Positions 11,820-12,760 of a DNA stretch of 12,760 bases are shown here, one piece after another. Under the pieces are notes generated by a model, which searched no databases, was not told the DNA's origin, and saw only the letters and a program-made list of their open reading frames with translations. The number at the start of each line of letters is the position of its first letter. Within the stretch, counting starts at the first letter, position 1. The DNA lies in contig JBGSMF010000471.1 in the NCBI GenBank assembly GCA_041740315.1, forward strand, positions 1 through 12,760, given 5' to 3'. Source of the stretch: JBGSMF01 sp041740315. Its GTDB lineage: Bacteria > Chloroflexota > Anaerolineae > Fen-1058. The position numbers were made by a program, and so were the translations under genes.

Positions 11820-12760
11820 ATGAAGAGCATCTTTCGCAGCGCCACGTTTCTGGTTGGCTTGCTACTTACCGCCGGCGCGTTTGTCGCCTTTTTCATCCTG
11901 GGCAACATTCTTAACCCGCCGCCCTACCAGGTCATTGTCGTCGTGCGTGACGTGGTGCCCGGCACAGCCTTGACCAAGGACCTGGTCACCACCAACGCGC
12001 AAAGCCTATCGCCGCGCGTGGCCTCTGGCTACGTGATGGCCGACAACCTGGATCTCTACCTGGGCGCGACCATCATCGAGCCGATGCACCCCGGCGATCC
12101 GCTGACCAAATCGCGCCTGGCCAAAGATGGCAATCCGGCTGCGGCCCGGCGCGCCGCATTAGGATTGGATGATCCTGCCAAGACCTTGATGGTTGTCCCG
12201 GTGGATGACAAGACCGCGCCCGATAACATTGCGCATGGCGACCGCGTAGATTTGGTTTACATCGTTGGCCGCGAGCCGACCTCAAACAATCCACAGGACG
12301 GCTTTGGCCGTGAGACCGGGGTCAATCCCTCGCAGTACAGCGGCGGAACCGGGGCCGGTGCCACATCAGCAAGTGGGCAAGAAAGTGAAGAAGACGTGAC
12401 CTTGCCCCTGGCCAAGCTGGTGTTCAAGAACTTGAAAATCGCCCGCGCCCACCGTGAAAAGCAGCCCAATCCGCAGTACACCGGCGCGGAAGGCGAATCG
12501 CCATACATTGAGGGCAACATCAACGGGCTGGAAGTTGTGGTGGATCGCGAACAGGAAGAACTCTTGGGCTGGGCCATCCAACACGGCAAGGTGCGTGTGG
12601 CGCTGGTGTCGCCCAACGCGCCGCCGGAAGATACCGACGTTGCCACAATGGGTATGACGTGGGACGACCTGATGGAATGGTTCAGGATGAACCGCGCGGG
12701 CGGCCTGGCGATCTTGAGCGGCCAGCCGGCGCCCACGATTCCACCCGCTGCCGGCGCGGC
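11820..12760 (+). CDS. cpaB: CpaB/RcpC-like Flp pilus assembly protein (partial)
   Basis: 313 codons are present and the frame is still open at the window end. A short N-terminus and one membrane helix (about 8-30, FLVGLLLTAGAFVAFFILG) are followed by a SAF-type domain (VIVVVRDVVPGTALTKDLV..., about 36-105) and the conserved MVVPVDDKTAPDNIAHGDRVDLVYIV segment, the typical CpaB/RcpC arrangement. A Gly/Ser-rich insertion (about 160-185) precedes the C-terminal VVVDREQEELLGWAIQHGKVRVALVSP block, also typical. CpaB proteins act in the periplasm or cell wall in Tad pilus assembly. AAGGAG lies nine bases before the ATG. The gene is 74 bp downstream of parB and in the same direction. The symbol denotes the family, not proven orthology. 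Confidence 0.85.
   Translation, partial: MKSIFRSATFLVGLLLTAGAFVAFFILGNILNPPPYQVIVVVRDVVPGTALTKDLVTTNAQSLSPRVASGYVMADNLDLYLGATIIEPMHPGDPLTKSRLAKDGNPAAARRAALGLDDPAKTLMVVPVDDKTAPDNIAHGDRVDLVYIVGREPTSNNPQDGFGRETGVNPSQYSGGTGAGATSASGQESEEDVTLPLAKLVFKNLKIARAHREKQPNPQYTGAEGESPYIEGNINGLEVVVDREQEELLGWAIQHGKVRVALVSPNAPPEDTDVATMGMTWDDLMEWFRMNRAGGLAILSGQPAPTIPPAAGA

Overview
The window looks like chromosomal DNA of an uncultured or little-studied bacterium. A Chloroflexota (Anaerolineae/Caldilineae-like) host is my best guess. It rests on the parA-parB-cpaB (Flp/Tad-type) block, the squalene-cyclase-like toroid gene and the pentapeptide protein style, but no rRNA or other phylogenetic marker is present, so this is an inference.

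Layout. The right part (about 9340-12760, plus strand, GC-rich) is a conventional operon: a good sigma70-type promoter, three tandem 16-bp repeats, parA, an overlapping parB, then the start of a CpaB/RcpC-like SAF-domain pilus gene that runs off the window. Everything to the left (1-9335) is accessory DNA with all genes on the minus strand: a PHP-ATPase (TrlF-like), a membrane pentapeptide-repeat protein, an Mrr-like PD-(D/E)XK endonuclease with a zinc-ribbon tail, a GNAT acetyltransferase, and a coupled trio (hexapeptide acetyltransferase, VOC protein, alpha/alpha-toroid protein).

The accessory part is organised like an integron gene-cassette array, although no integrase is visible. Genes share one orientation. 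RYYYAAC-type heptamers lie directly 3' of four of them, and GTTRRRY-type heptamers lie 5' of three. Two modules start and end with matching heptamers (GTTAGGC...GCCTAAC and GTTATGC...GCATAAC), as expected when a circular cassette inserts at its own recombination site. Two attC-like imperfect inverted repeats are visible (2376-2433 and 3660-3739). An ORF-deleted group II intron (about 2969-3648, minus strand) sits next to the second.

Three copies of a mosaic repeat bracket the gene blocks (7-316, 4556-5124, 9082-9333). They are built from modules M1, M2 and M3 joined by a perfect palindrome with 10-bp arms (AACCGGCAGC). The arrangements P-M2-P-M3, M1-P-M2-P and M1-P-M3 suggest recombination at the palindromes. 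In two copies M1 abuts the cassette boundary and carries a TATAAT box pointing into the downstream gene at the same distance (148 bp), so M1 may act as promoter and entry site. The endonuclease and the PHP-ATPase suggest a defence-related cargo.
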